A DNA stretch of 64,000 nt from Zingiber officinale. Its lineage: Eukaryota > Streptophyta > Magnoliopsida > Zingiberales > Zingiberaceae. Below the pieces are notes generated by a model. That model ran no database searches and was not told the origin of the DNA. It saw only the letters and a list, made by a program, of their open reading frames with translations. Each line of letters opens with the position of its first letter. The stretch's first letter is position 1. The DNA lies in the NCBI RefSeq assembly GCF_018446385.1, contig NC_056002.1, positions 6,373,474 to 6,437,473 on the forward strand, given 5' to 3'. Positions 45,893-58,484 of this stretch are shown here, one piece after another. The translations under genes and the position numbers were made by a program.

Positions 45893-46261
45893 CGCCGCCC
45901 GGGAGCAACCTCCACCGTCCGATCCAGGTCGTTGATAACGAGACCATCATCTAGCCGTTCATTTCAAACGGCGGCTGTCCCATCGGAAGTGACGCCACCG
46001 CCATACGCTGACAAACGCACGATCGCCACGTGTCAGCAGGATATTGGCCGCATTTAATGAGCTCCCCTTACCGTGCTCAGCGCACGTGATGGGTAATAGG
46101 GGAGAGCATCGGACATGGATGCCAAGAAAACACAAGGCATGGACAAGATACCGCCGGACGGATGAGCATCCTTACGCCTGGCCGATCGGCCTAATGCAGC
46201 CATCATTGCTCAGTCAGATCGGCAGTGCAGTCAGTCGGACTTCGCCTCCTTCGACTAGACT

Positions 46262-46276
46262 CGAGGGGGAGGCAAG
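46262..46276 (+). other. Polypurine tract
   Basis: 'cgagggggaggcaag' abuts the 3' LTR and would prime plus-strand DNA. It is purine-only after the first base except for one C. Confidence 0.8.
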
Positions 46277-47054
46277 TGATCCGGTGGTAAGAGCCCGGGA
46301 CCCCCTAACGAGGGGTCAATGCCACGTGGAGGTCAAAGGGCCAGGTGGTCCGTCGAAGAAGGGTGAGCCGACCGGACGCATGGAAAAAGGGCAGGCCGAT
46401 CGGCCTGCCCGTAAACGTTTGATAGTGAAAGACGCCCTGACAGGGGTCGGGGTTCCGACGCTCAATGAAGTAGTAAATGACCGAGCGGAAGGCCTAAGAG
46501 AAGGCAGGACATAATGGGCGCGCCGGCCGGCTGGTGCCGGGAATTAAGGCCGTCCGGACGACGCTCTTCGCGCCGGTCGGCCGGACGGACGTCCCGGCCG
46601 AGCGGCGGATGAAGAATAGGGACATCTTCTGACATCCGTCAAGTCCTATGGCTAGGCCATACTCTAAGTCTGACAACAAGATGCTCTGTTGTCCCATCAA
46701 AGACGTGATTGAACTATAGCAGTATGGTGTCAGGTAAGCTCTGTGACAGGTACATGCCGAGGTATGGGCTGTGGACACGTATGCGCCTCGGTGGACGTGC
46801 ATTAATTCTTTCACCGTTCTATATAAAGAGCCTCTTCCTTCGCCGGAGGTACGCTTTCTTGGATTTTTGGAGCCACCTTTTGCTGTCCGCTTACCTGACT
46901 TGAGCGTCGGAGGGTCGCCGCCGGGAACCCCTTCCCGGCCCGACTTCTGTGCAGGTTCGCCGGAGATTCGTGCGATCCGATGGAGGCCTACACCATCGAC
47001 TAGGAGTGCGCCACGTGCCCAGCGTCCTTTGATTCGGCGATTCGGACAGGATCA
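46277..47054 (+). repeat. 3' LTR, 778 bp
   Basis: Same ends as the 5' LTR. TATATAAA at 46820-46827. It is followed by an A-run and an AT microsatellite instead of a clean 5-bp target duplication. Confidence 0.95.
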
Positions 47055-47057
47055 AAA

Positions 47058-47093
<36 letters not shown>
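47055..47093. repeat. A-run and (TA)n microsatellite at the insertion site
   Basis: About 12 A residues followed by about 13 TA repeats directly abut the 3' LTR. The 5' LTR is preceded by an (AT)n tract (36043-36063). The element seems to have inserted in an AT microsatellite. Confidence 0.75.
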
Positions 47094-47096
<3 letters not shown>

Positions 47097-48681
47097 TAGG
47101 ATATACATGTATGTACATAATCTACTTTATTAGGTGCAAAATATTTGAAATCAAGTATATATATATAGTTTAATTGGGTATCATTATATAAAATTATGCA
47201 CAGGTAGTGAATTAAGTGAGTTAGTGTGGATTAGAGGCTTGAAACAAATATTTGCTAACATAGGGATTGACGACAAATTAAAACTTTGTATGGAGATTTT
47301 ATGACAATTTACCATTATACTAAACATTTGGAGAGTAATATCACTTTTATTCCATTAGTTTGTTCTTTTATATAATACTAGTATTTCACCCGTGCATCGC
47401 ATGGACGTTATTTTTCCAAAGAGATATACAGATAGATAGATGCGGTTTTGATTTTTCTTTAAAAATCGATGTGAGATATAAATGAATTGATGCGATTATA
47501 TCGATATGTAGAAGAATCGAAACAAATGAATTGATATGTTGTAATATGAAATGAATAAGAAGGAGAAAGTTATAGTAAAAATTGAAAATGAAAAGGAGAG
47601 GAAAGAATGGTAGAGAACTAATAAAGATTAAGGTGACGAGAAGAAAGGATGCATATGGTATAAATTAAGTTATGCGCGTGAAAAAGTATGAACATATATG
47701 TACTTTTTTTCTTAAAAATTAATTTATTTTTTTATATAAGATATTAAACTGATACGACTAAAATTAGGTAGCAAAGGATATATTCTTAATAAATAAAATA
47801 GTAAGATTAAATAATAAGAGAACGGGAAAATAAAATAACCCATTCAAAAATATTTATTTAATTATTTAAACCTCTCTGGTCGATTAGGTTTGTGGCACAC
47901 TCTGATCTTGGGATTAGGCTTTTCTTGGCGTAGCACTCTGTCTGAAGGGAATGTGAATCACAGATTGAATCTATTTTCGAACAACTCGCTCAAATTGGCA
48001 AGTACGAGAAGTTGTCTGCAATGATCAAGATTCTGGACAAGGACTTCACCGCCAACACTCGCCTAATTATAGGAAGATCGCAGGCCGTGTTATTCTGTTC
48101 TTTGCTCGTGCTTTTGAATTAGAAAATTGACTGTTTGAGACTGGAAAGGTTTGCTTCTTCGTTGAACTATATCATCTACCATTCTTCTACTCTTAGCAAG
48201 GCGGATTGATAGGGTTTGCAAGAGTTGCAATTGGATTGCCAACAGAAGCTCCAAATTACCTTAATGTAGTTCGAAGTCCCTAGGCTTCTGTTCGTTTTCA
48301 GCATAAGGGCCGGCTTCATTAAACGCAACTGAAGTATTTGCAATTGCTGAAGCTGCACTGATGATCTGCATGATCCTGTGGGGCATGTTGGTTGCAGCTG
48401 ACACTGACTATGAATGCCTAAACAATTCCTGTTTTATTTTTGGATCCATATTTCATACATTAGAACTCCGGAAATTTGAATGATAATTTGATTAGGGTTG
48501 CAATTCGAGATGGGAATCCTCATCGACTTACCCGATCGAGGATGCCTACCCGCCCATTTTGTAGCTGGGCATGGATTGCAGATGAATTGCGTGCTCCGTC
48601 TAGGTTTGCCTAGTCTCCCTGCTTAGTATCTATATGAAAATACATTTCTAATTATTTATTTAGTATGTTTTGTTTATTTAA
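47094..48681. other. AT-rich sequence with one possible gene fragment
   Basis: Mostly non-coding. About 47961-48120 (+) reads QIESIFEQLAQIGKYEKLSA then MIKILDKDFTANTRLI, a coding-like stretch that I cannot assign. About 48354-48450 resembles part of the frame at 48682-48921 at DNA level. No complete gene model can be built. Confidence 0.35.
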
Positions 48682-48921
48682 TCACTACCAGCCTCGACCC
48701 TGCCCTACTCTGTTGAAGAACAATTTAATGATGAAGAGCATTACTTCAGTAAAGACAGTTGCTATCAATTTTGTATCTACACATACAAAGTTGCACTTGA
48801 TTTGCATGATCCTGCACCGGATATTGGTCCTATTCTCCAAGCTAACATTGACTATGATTCCCTATACATTTCCTTCTTTTGTTCTTCATTCATGTGCAAA
48901 AATCTGAAGAATATAAACTAA
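48682..48921 (+). pseudogene. Unassigned coding-like fragment
   Basis: A 79-codon open stretch between stops reads SLPASTLPYSVEEQFNDEEH, then YFSKDSCYQFCIYTYKVALD and LHDPAPDIGPILQANIDYDS. The composition looks protein-like (balanced residues, acidic patches), but there is no start codon, no recognised domain and no clear splice partner. A diverged DNA copy of its second half lies near 48354-48450. It may be an exon or a broken gene piece. Confidence 0.3.
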
Positions 48922-51900
48922 TTTGCTTGTCACTAGGTACATGATTACTTTTTTGCGTTAGATGCTTGTATCTTATTTCCTCCTCATTTCTCTTCTTTCG
49001 ATATCTGTCCCCTTTGATTCTGTTTAGTAAATCACTCTATGATTTTTTTTCCTAGAAAGGATCCTTCGTGGTGCATGTAACAACTAAAATCCACACTAAC
49101 TTGGAAGTTTAATGGCAATGGAAGATTTCATTAATTAATTCTAATTTGTGCATGAGAAAAGAAAAGAAATTACAGTGTACCATATAGACAAAGGACTTAT
49201 ATCTCCTGTCCATATTATCTGTCGTTATTATTTCCTATCCTTTTCTTCTGTTTCATTTCTATAACAACAATTTTCAGCCAATGCTACTTTCACTCTGCAA
49301 TACCTTGGGTTATACATTGTGTTTTAGTTGAGCCTAGCTTTAAGTGATTACAAAGATGATGTTCATTTGTTAACCTTTTATTTCAGGACATAAATGGAAC
49401 TAGATCATGCAGATGATGTCTGCATTTACTGATAAATCTCTTATGTAGTTCCTAGCCATTTTGTTTTTCCGTTTTACCCAAATATTAGGAAATAATCACC
49501 CCAATTTCTTCATCCCTTTTTGGGAGAAGACATGAATGTTCCTTATTCAGCTTGTGAGGCAATGTATAATGTGTTAGTGGCTAAGCTAGGTTTTTGCAGA
49601 GTTCGTTCAGCAAGTGCATTGGGTTTTATTTGTTAGGTTGTAAGAGGAGGTTTTCTCGTGTACTTAATCAGGTATTTCATGCACGTGTAAGCTTTTGGCT
49701 GATTCAACTCCCGATGTACAAGATGCTGCTCAACTTCTTAACAGTCTTGTTCAGGTTAGGAACTTTTTTCTTGTGAGATCAAAAACTTAATATAGGAAGT
49801 ATTTATATTCGTTTGAAATTATTAAAAATGATTTTAGTTCTTTTTTTGTATATTCATCAAGATATCATCACTGAGAATGACCATTTAACAGGCACATTTA
49901 TTTAGCCAAATACTTTATTATTCTTGAAAAGCATAAAGATCCCATGCATGCGAGCAATGAATCCTATTGTCCGGTTATTTGTTGCAGATTTGTTCATCAT
50001 GATAAATTATTCCATTTGTTAAGTACGACAAAAAGCTAGCGAAGTACTTTTGGAGTTCCTAGAAGGATTATAAAGCTCTACGGTATGATCAATAATGTCT
50101 TTAGCTAGATAAGTTGGTTGTTGGGTTTTACAATATTGCACTTTCAAGTCATTGTGGATTTCACTTGTCTATAACTTAACCTTCCTCCCGGGGTGGACCG
50201 AAAATCAGAATTACACTACCTGATCTAGCTCAACCTGAAAATCTAGGTTCTTTTGATCATTTGGCAGCTAGCTTGACTTCTCATGGTAATCGGATTTCTT
50301 AGTACTGGTAACGAGTCTATCTACAAACGCACAATTGTACATTCCATTGTTCCTTGTATACACGGAGAGAATTTTGATACCCATATGGTATACTTATTTG
50401 TGAATACCATGTTTATTTTTTTTTAATATTTTTTTCATTTCTTTAGTTTTAATATTATAATTCAAACCTTAAATCCTAAATTCTAAATCTTAATCTTTTA
50501 AAAAAATATAAATAAATAGATATACTTGGTGCTCATGTGTATATATAATAGTTTGTTAAACTACTGACCATTGTTGTGGACTTGTGTTCAACCTTTTTTT
50601 ATTATTATTATTTTTTAACTTGCGGTTATGTCATTTAAGATTTTACTTTTATGGGTTAGGAGTTAAGTTATAGAATTAAGCATAAAAAAATATTTTGACC
50701 TGAACAAAATTTTTATCTAAGTATGGATGTGTAGTGTAGGGTCCTTAGTGTGTGTATATATGATGATGTTTGAAGAAATAAGGGACGTCATTGTAATTCA
50801 ACCTCCTTGTTTCAGCTGATTCAAAGGTAAGAACTTGAAATTCGGTGTGTTTAAATATATCTTTCTTCATGTCTTGGTTATTGCACTAAGGGTTAGTAGT
50901 CATTCGTAATTTATCTCCTCCAAATTATTCCAGAGATGGATTTGCGAGGATGCTCGGGTGAACAAATCGTCTTTTGTCATATTATTTGAAGATAAAAACA
51001 TCCTCAGGACTATGGTGCAGCGGTAAGGGTGTTATTTGCAAGGATTTTCCCTTCAAATAAGACTTGTAATTTAGGGATGTTGAATTTTTGGGCCGTTGTT
51101 ATCCAGATTTGATGTTTCCTAATCTTGTTAATATTTTTTTAATTATTCGAAGGAAAGAACAATTTGTTATAGTTTATTCCGATTTGTATTTAAAAAAAAA
51201 AATAAACCTTTTAAAGTATTGTTTAAATGAGTAAGGTTTGGCACAGAGCCCTGCTTTAAAGAATTCTTCTGGGATAGTGGGTCTCCCATCTGATTATAAA
51301 ACTGCAATTAAATCATGATCTTAGAGAATTAACGATGACAAAATATAAGGAACATATTTTTTTTTCCTGAAATATGGGTGAAAAAACTACTTGAAGATTG
51401 GAAAAGGTCGGTCAATGAATGTAGAAGCTTGTCGAAATTTGTTCTCTATTTTCAATAAAGTTTTTCTTCGCTATTTTATTTTACTTCATCTATTTTACTT
51501 GTGCTTTTGATTATGCAAACAATTTCTACAAGTCACTTGAAATTTAAAACTTTTTATAAAGAAAAATAAATTTCCTCTCATAAATAATCTGGATTTATCC
51601 GGTACTAAGATGGTCAAAAGTAGATCTACCGGTGATAAAATGAGGATATTGACTGCTATCACTTGATCCTGCACCAAGACGATTGGAGGGAGATCCATCG
51701 TCTTCTCGAGCATATGGAGAATCGAGAAACTTGAAAAGAGTTAGAATTATGTTGGGATACCTCAGCGTTGTCACTCCGACGCCCAAGCCAAAACTAGAGA
51801 GGTAAAGAATATAGACAACAAATAATAAAGTTCTGGAGAATAAGCATATCTTTTACCTCACCCTGTTTGACTCCTTTTTATATTCCTCATTGGTAGTTGT

Positions 51901-53655
51901 TTGCTGTATTAATGTATGATCTTTATGATCATCTTGTGACTTTTGACTTTCTCTTGTATTAATAATCATCTGATAGTTTGACCTTTGACTTTTTTAAATT
52001 AATGGTCATCTGATGATTTTTGACTCTCTTATATTATATTAATGGTCATCTGACGATTTTTAACTTTCTCTTGTATTATATTAATAATCATATGATAAAT
52101 AATCATATGATAAATTTTGAGTTGCTTTTGTATTGTGTTAATGATCCTTTTTCAAGGACATTCATACCTTCCTATATTATTATGATGGTTCACTGTTTTC
52201 AATGTATTGATGATAGATACTTCCAGATATATTAATTATGTATAATTTGGGGGCTTTTGGTTACTTTGGTTTGAGATAAGGGGAAACGAACTTCATAAGC
52301 ATTATATAACCAACCGGAAAATCAGATATATGACTTTGGTGTTTATCAGTCGGGTGGCTCAAGGCCTACACCCTTGCCGTGTCTGGTCTTTTGAATGAGA
52401 TACACTCTTGCCTAGTGTCTGGCTCATGCGACGGCCAGCCGAGAATAACATTGCCCTTGGCGACTTGTTCAAGTGATGTCCGGGCGGATGCAATCGGTAT
52501 AAAGTGTTAGCCAGAGTAGCCTCACGAATATCTCCCCGATTGACATGGTTCGAGTCAATCTTACTTAACTGAGCCATCCTTGACTTACTTTTATCATTCA
52601 TAAGTAGACATCTTGATCAAGTGAAGGACACGTGGAGGCTTACCATTCCCCCACATGAGGGCCAAAGATTTTCATTTTCTTTGTTTTTTTTTACTTGTGT
52701 TCCCTTCATTGTTATTAATATTGTAATAAGTAGATCAACACCGAGAGAGATGATGGGGAGTTTATTTTTTATTATGGTTTTCATTTTCTTTATTGTTGTT
52801 CTTCTTGGTAAGGAAATTCTGAATAAGTAGATAATTTCTAAGAAAAAGAATAGAGATATGTATATAAAATATTAATTATTTTTTTTCAAGCAATTAAATC
52901 TGTAACTATTTTAACGTAGTATCTTTTACCCTCATTAACTATAAAAAAAAAAAATTCCCTTCATTCTTGTGTGTCTCGGCCAATACATGAAAAAAGTATA
53001 ACTAGAATGAAATTTAATTTAAATTTAGTTTCGGAGATAATTTTATTAAGTTATCAATATTTTAACACATAAAATCTATGGTAACAAAAAATAAAGGGAG
53101 CGTTTTTCCATCTAAATCATGGTCTGTTTTATTTTGTTTATTAAAAAAACATCACTAGATGTCTAAAATTCAAAGAGGCCTTTATCCTTTCCTTTGAACC
53201 ACGTGCTTCAACACCTTCCCCGATCAATTTCACTCCCAGATTTCGTCAGAATAATCCAACTTGTGGGACCTCCCCTTATCAAATTCGTCACTGCGTTCCT
53301 TCCTTCAGTAGTTTCTTCTGACAGTGAGTTCCGTTTTCCTTATAGTCACACATAAAAGACTAACCTTTGACTCGTGATGCAGAGGATACACTTATTCCTC
53401 TCAATTGACTAATAAAATCAAAGATCACGGGTGCATCAATTTCACGTTGTGATCCTATCTGGGAATATGGTTTCGGTGTTAATTAGAAGAAGACTCTGTA
53501 TTATCCTATAAGAGTATTAGTATCGGTCAGGGAAGGAGTCTTCAGCGTTAATCCTCCGACACTCAAGTCAATGATCCAAGTCAATGATCAATTATAGTCA
53601 TTATAATTCTAATTATTTCATGATGAAGAAATAGGCAAAATCTGCTAGATAAAGT
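48922..53655. other. AT-rich intergenic sequence with decayed repeats
   Basis: No gene supported. About 50940-50985 resembles the 3' end of the SINE family ('aggatgctcgggtgaacaaatcgtcttttgtca'). About 52020-52110 holds three short direct repeats ('ttaatggtcatctgatgattttt'). About 52340-52660 is less AT-rich and looks like an old LTR piece. Confidence 0.45.
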
Positions 53656-54055
53656 TGAAAGATCGAAATAATTTAGATATTTCTATAATAATATGATATT
53701 ATCTATTTTGGGTCAAGTTCTCATTACCTCATGTCAATGGAGATATCTTTTTCTTATAAACTCATGATCTTTCTTATGTATTTCCCCTACTTTGTTCAAG
53801 GTTTCACCTACATGGTTCGATCTTGGATTATAGCTCTGACTCGTGCTTCTTCCGACGGTTAGTCCGGTGAAGAGCGACCTCACTCTGATACCAATTAAAG
53901 GATCAAAAGAATTTAGATATCTTTATAATGGTATGATATTGTCCACTATGGATCTAAGCCCTCATGCATGGTTTTACTCTTGAGCTCTACGCAAAAGGCC
54001 TCATGCCAATGAAGATATATTTTTCTTATAAACCCATGATCTTTTTCATATATTT
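53656..54055 (+). repeat. Dispersed repeat, two adjacent copies
   Basis: 'gatcgaaataatttagatat', 'tctataataatatgatatta' and 'ttcttataaactcatgatct' (53660-53780) recur as a second copy at about 53905-54045. A third, shorter relative is near 63190-63300. This is a common kind of plant interspersed repeat. The class is not assigned. Confidence 0.6.
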
Positions 54056-55384
54056 TCAATATGTAACTATATTTACAACTTTAATTACAATCCCAACAAA
54101 AGCTCCAATGCTAGTTTGGAAACTAAGAGCATTTACTTATGGATGCGTTATAATTATATCAAAAATGATGTGATCAGCAATTGGATTAGTAACATTGTAG
54201 GAGTCTTAATGAGTTAATTATGTATGTATATTGGAGTTGTATGCCTATAGGAGTTTTAATAGTGGTAAAAGATGAATATGCTCGTTCCTAGTGTCCCCGT
54301 CAATCCTTCTGAGGGCCAACACAGAGGATGTAAATCACGGGCGGCTATTAATTTTTGGAATAGTGACTAACACATAAGAGAGACATTTACTGAGATTTGA
54401 ACCTTAAATATCATGATGTCAACATCTCCTATACGAGTCTTATGTAGTAAACTATAGGAGTCTTAATGTGTTAATTATGTATATTGTAGTTGTTTTGCAG
54501 ATCTACTATGAAATGATTGGAAATGTAATGATAGATGCTCGTTCAACTAGAAAATATTACCACTGTAATCTCATAAACTTCTTACAATAAATTGATACTA
54601 AATAGTTTTCCAATGTAAAATAAAGAAAACCTCATAAGGTGGATAGTATTTTGGAAATGTTGTTCTTATCATGTATTGTAGTGTGCCTGTGGATCAAATT
54701 GCCCTAGAGTGGAGGCTGCTCTAAGGAAGGATATTCAAAATAGCAGCAATTCTTTTAGAAAAGAGTGACCCAGGTCTTGCTTTGGAATATGGGCAAATCT
54801 CTGAAGCATACAAGTAAGTCCTTCCAGGCTAATGGCTTTCTTATGTAGTCTCATTGCCAATGGTTATTTCAAACTCGTGCAATTTTCTTGTTGGCAATAC
54901 TTTACTTTGAATGCAGCCATTTGCATCTTGAATTGTTTCTTTTCTACCTTTATATTAGATGTTGCGACCTACATTTTTTATGCTTATTGCTTGATTATGC
55001 TCATAACTATCCAGATATAAATTACAGTAGCATTCATTCATAGAAATGTTTGATAGCTGTACGTTGGCCAACAATATTGGTATGTTAATGTTTTGAATTT
55101 TTATGCTTTTCATTGTATTAAATAACTCAATGATGAATGACTTAGAAGGGATATAGGTTGTCTATTATGATAAATCATGAGCTAATAGAAAAGTTGGATT
55201 AAGAAAAACCTCTTATGAAATAAATACTAGTAAATGTGTCGATGGACCACTGATAGGGGCATAGGTCAATTCAGCCTTGGCCTAATATGGCATAATCTCT
55301 GAAGAAATCAAATATGTTTGATTACATATTGGCTTGTTGTTTGACCTAACATACACTATCCATATTTTAATTAATCTGCATAGA
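54056..55384. other. AT-rich sequence, no complete gene
   Basis: About 54690-54810 (+) contains two short coding-like runs in different frames, VEAALRKDIQNSSNSF and LEKSDPGLALEYGQISEAYK, the second ending at a GTAAGT. They are not recognised and appear separated by a frameshift, so they may be another gene fragment. The rest is featureless. Confidence 0.35.
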
Positions 55385-56613
55385 GTGGTTGTCAGCAATA
55401 ATCTAGTTATGTTGCTAGATGAAATTGATAAGACGGGTTCTAATGTCCGAGGATCCAGCATCTGCATTGTTGGAAGTTCTTAATCCAGAATAAAATAAAA
55501 CTTTTAATGATCAGTATCCTCAATTATGCTACTTGCTGAATTTCTATTCTGTACAACTTTCCTACAAGCTGGAAGGATACATTTAGTAAAATACTATTTA
55601 AATGAGTGTCTTTTCAATTCTCATGTTAATCTAATTATTTCTTAATTGTTTTATTGTAAAATTTCTTTAACTTGTTTTTAGTTATTTGAATGTTCCTTTT
55701 GATCTATCAAAGGTAATTTTTGTTACAACTGCAAATAGAATTCAACCTAATCCTCCTCTCCTCTTAGGTCGAATGGAAGTCATTGAGTTTCTTGGCTATA
55801 CACCTGAAGAAAAACTAAAGATAGTTCTCAAGCATCTTATACCATGAGCTGAGTCTCAGAGCAGCATGGAATAAGCTCTCAGTTCCTTCAAATTCCTGAG
55901 GTATATTTTCATCAAATTTAGTTTTGTTAGATTAGAAACAAACTTCTTCATATACAAATTTTTATTAAGGTATCTAGTATGAAAGTTTTAATAATTTTAG
56001 GCATAAAAATGCTTTTGCTAACTAGAAATCAAACTATTTAATAGTTCCTTTGATAGTTTCGATCTTCTTTAGTTGTATATGACAAAGATGATACTACTAG
56101 TAATTCTGCATTAAAATTCTAGTTTTTCTTTATGTTCACTAGTATAATTCTAATTATGTAAAAACAAGTCATTTGAACAATAACATAACTTTTTTAATCA
56201 TTTAGAATGTACATAGAATTTAAAATCATGTGCCAATTTGCAAATATGTATGCTATCGGTAGAGATAAAATGCTTAGTTTGTTCATGAAGATAAGAAAAC
56301 TTGAGCATGCCTATTTATTTGTAGATTATGTAAAGATGTGATTAGAGGTCAGATAAAATGTGGCATGAATAAATGTATATGTGTGTGTATAATAACATCA
56401 TTTTATGATTTATTTGTTGTCTATTTCACAAAAGTTCCTATGATTCACAAAGTTTTAACATTTAATCAGCCTATATATATGGAATATCACACATGACTTC
56501 TAGTTGTCCATGCACCATGCTCCTTATTAGTCTGATTCAAAGATATATTAGAAAAGTTGGTGTTCGTAATCTTGAAACGAACTCAGTTGCACTGGCTATT
56601 AATTCAGTACCTA
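55385..56613 (+). pseudogene. LONP2: Peroxisomal Lon protease (LONP2) pseudogene fragment
   Basis: Three exon-like blocks in the right order. 55385-55518 reads NLVMLLDEIDKTGSNVRG (Walker B), then PASALLEVLNPE after a 2-base deletion, followed by a stop. 55682-55900 reads [20 protein letters not shown], then [17 protein letters not shown], with two stops before a shifted FLQIPE. 56523-56613 reads IQRYIRKVGVRNLETNSVAL. These belong to the AAA+ module of plant LONP2. The segments between them are AT-rich, intron-like and bounded by AG or GT, so this is an unprocessed gene copy, not a retrocopy. The N-domain, Walker A and protease domain are absent. It ends beside a SINE. Confidence 0.85.
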
Positions 56614-56647
56614 TTAGGTTTGTGCATTGGATGATGTGCATGTATGC

Positions 56648-56749
56648 GATGGTTAAGACATGAGGTGTTGCCACATAAGGTCTTAGGGTCGAAACTCGGT
56701 GTGACGGATTGGCGGGGGCGCTGGGGACGAGCGAATCGCCTTTTGCCAC
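56648..56749 (+). mobile_element. Short SINE, same family as 25271-25485
   Basis: Has a B-box-like AGGGTCGAAACTC. It shares 'ggcgggggcgctggggacga' and 'gcgaatcgccttttgccaca' with the SINE in the MAP70 intron, with a few changes. Flanked by CATGTATGC at 56639-56647 and 56750-56758. About half the length of the other copy, missing the middle. Confidence 0.7.
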
Positions 56750-56758
56750 ATGTATGCA

Positions 56759-57594
56759 TGTCTATAATACTTGGTTATTAATTAGTATTTAAAAAATATC
56801 ATGAATATATTTGAAGATTAGGAATGTGGAGTCAAAGAGAATATGGTAAACAAATTCAGGTAAAATAGGAGTCACATTATTTTTCATGTGTGTTTAGGTA
56901 TGCTGGCAATAAGTCTGCAAGGATAAAATTGATTTGATGTTTATCATGTGAACATTATCACTTAATTATATCATGTCTTTGTATTAATTAATTAATACTA
57001 ATCAGTATGTTTGTTTTTCATGTGATCAATTTCAATTTGAATTCTATTGATAAATTTATCTTTTACAAGTAATGGAGCTAGCAATGGTGATAGTGACTCG
57101 AGTATTTAATTTCCTTGCTTTTCTTTGTTTTAGTCTTGCAAATTTCCCTGCTTTTCATATCATAATTCACTCAATTATTACCTTTTGAATATATAGAATT
57201 ATCATTTATGAATATGAAAAATTTTTGTGAATATGTAAAGTTTATTAGATAAATATTGTGAATATTTATTATAACTTTTCTTTGTATATTAGACTATATA
57301 TTTGATGAGTAGGAAATTTAGGTATTGAAATTTTGTTTGTATCCTCTTAATGTTTCTTAAGAAAGATGTAAATATATCCTCTTTACCCCAACTATATATA
57401 GATTCAAGTCCAAAAATTATACCCAAGTTAAATAAATATTGATTTCAGATAGGAAGATGATGCATGACCTGCTTTGATGATTTAAGATTTGAATCCAAGT
57501 GTCACTTGCTTTGCTTATATGTAGTTTCAAACATTTGTGTTTCCCTAATAAAGAACATTTGTCTATAAGTTTCCTCATGAATGTTATCAGCATA
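56759..57594. other. AT-rich sequence, no gene seen
   Basis: No coding signal or clear repeat. Confidence 0.55.
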
Positions 57595-57602
57595 ATGAGT
57601 AC

Positions 57603-58385
57603 CAATGGCGTAGCTAGGATTTTTGATCAGGAGAAATAATTTTAAAAAAATCATAAAAGAATAAGGGAATAACTTATTCCTCTTGGAAGACTATTACTTT
57701 TGAGAAAAATAAAAAAAATAAGATAGAGAGAAAGAAGCAAAAAAGAGAATTTTACCTTGATCGTTAGCAATTTCAACTAGTTTCGGTGATCTCGACAACG
57801 ACACAAATAGAGCAAGGTAAGGCAAAACATGACTATTCTTGTAATGCCAACAAAACCCTAAAAAGTACAGGAAGAGGAAGAAGATATGGGGTTGAGGGCT
57901 ATTTAATCTTGTTGTTGGAAGAGGGGAGCAATTGGTGTTGCATTTCTTGCTTATCGGAGAAGAGAAAGGAGAGTTCTTGTGCTTTAGAAGAGGAGTGGAA
58001 AAAATTATAGGTTTATTTACATTAGAGAAGAGGAGAAGAAGCAAATTGGGAAGAAGAGAAAGAAAAAAAATAAAAACGAGGAATGGACGAAGGGGTTGCA
58101 ATGTGCGTAAGGAGGAGAGGGAGAAAAAAAATAAAAAGTTTTGTCAAAAATATCCTAATTCTTTTTACATCGATCGAACTCATTTAAACATTAAATTTGG
58201 TTTGGTCATAACTGATCAACTTCAAATCAATTCTGATTTAAACCAAAATAATCCTTATTTCCATATCTACTCATTGGATTTAGTTCAAACCCGATTCAAT
58301 TTTAATTTAACTTCCTTACTCATGTCTTGTAATTTAATTCATCCATTTATTATTATATATTTTAATTTTAAAATTTAATACTTAG

Positions 58386-58427
<42 letters not shown>

Positions 58428-58476
58428 GTGAGAGGAGGCGGTCGCACCCCCTTTGCTTAAGGTGGCTACGCCCCTT
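57603..58476. mobile_element. hAT-type non-autonomous element, 874 bp
   Basis: The flanks carry the identical 8-mer ATGAGTAC (57595-57602 and 58477-58484), the target-duplication size of hAT. The ends CAATGGCGTAGCTAGG and AAGGGGCGTAGCCACC (right end, reverse complement) share the GGCGTAGC core common in plant hAT MITEs. An (AT)n tract of about 38 bp lies at 58390-58428. Frames inside are purine-rich low complexity. No transposase is present. Confidence 0.78.
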
Positions 58477-58484
58477 ATGAGTAC

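Larger units (their letters stand above)
36064..47054 (+). mobile_element. Tat-type Ty3/gypsy LTR retrotransposon, 10,991 bp
   Basis: The order is 5' LTR (36064-36842), primer-binding site, gag-pol (36888-42035), 64-bp tandem array, convergent antisense gene (45631-43437), polypurine tract and 3' LTR (46277-47054). The order PR-RT-RNase H-RNase H-INT is Ty3/gypsy, and the second RNase H plus an extra antisense gene mark the Tat lineage. By eye the LTRs differ at 18 sites and one indel in 778 bp (about 2.3%). At the rice rate often used (1.3e-8 per site per year) this suggests insertion roughly 1 million years ago. Gag-pol carries five in-frame stops, so this copy is not autonomous. Confidence 0.95.

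Noticed and set aside
57694-58378. Frames of 74-148 codons in the hAT-like element
   Set aside because: Low-complexity, purine-rich, overlapping in several frames; no transposase motif.
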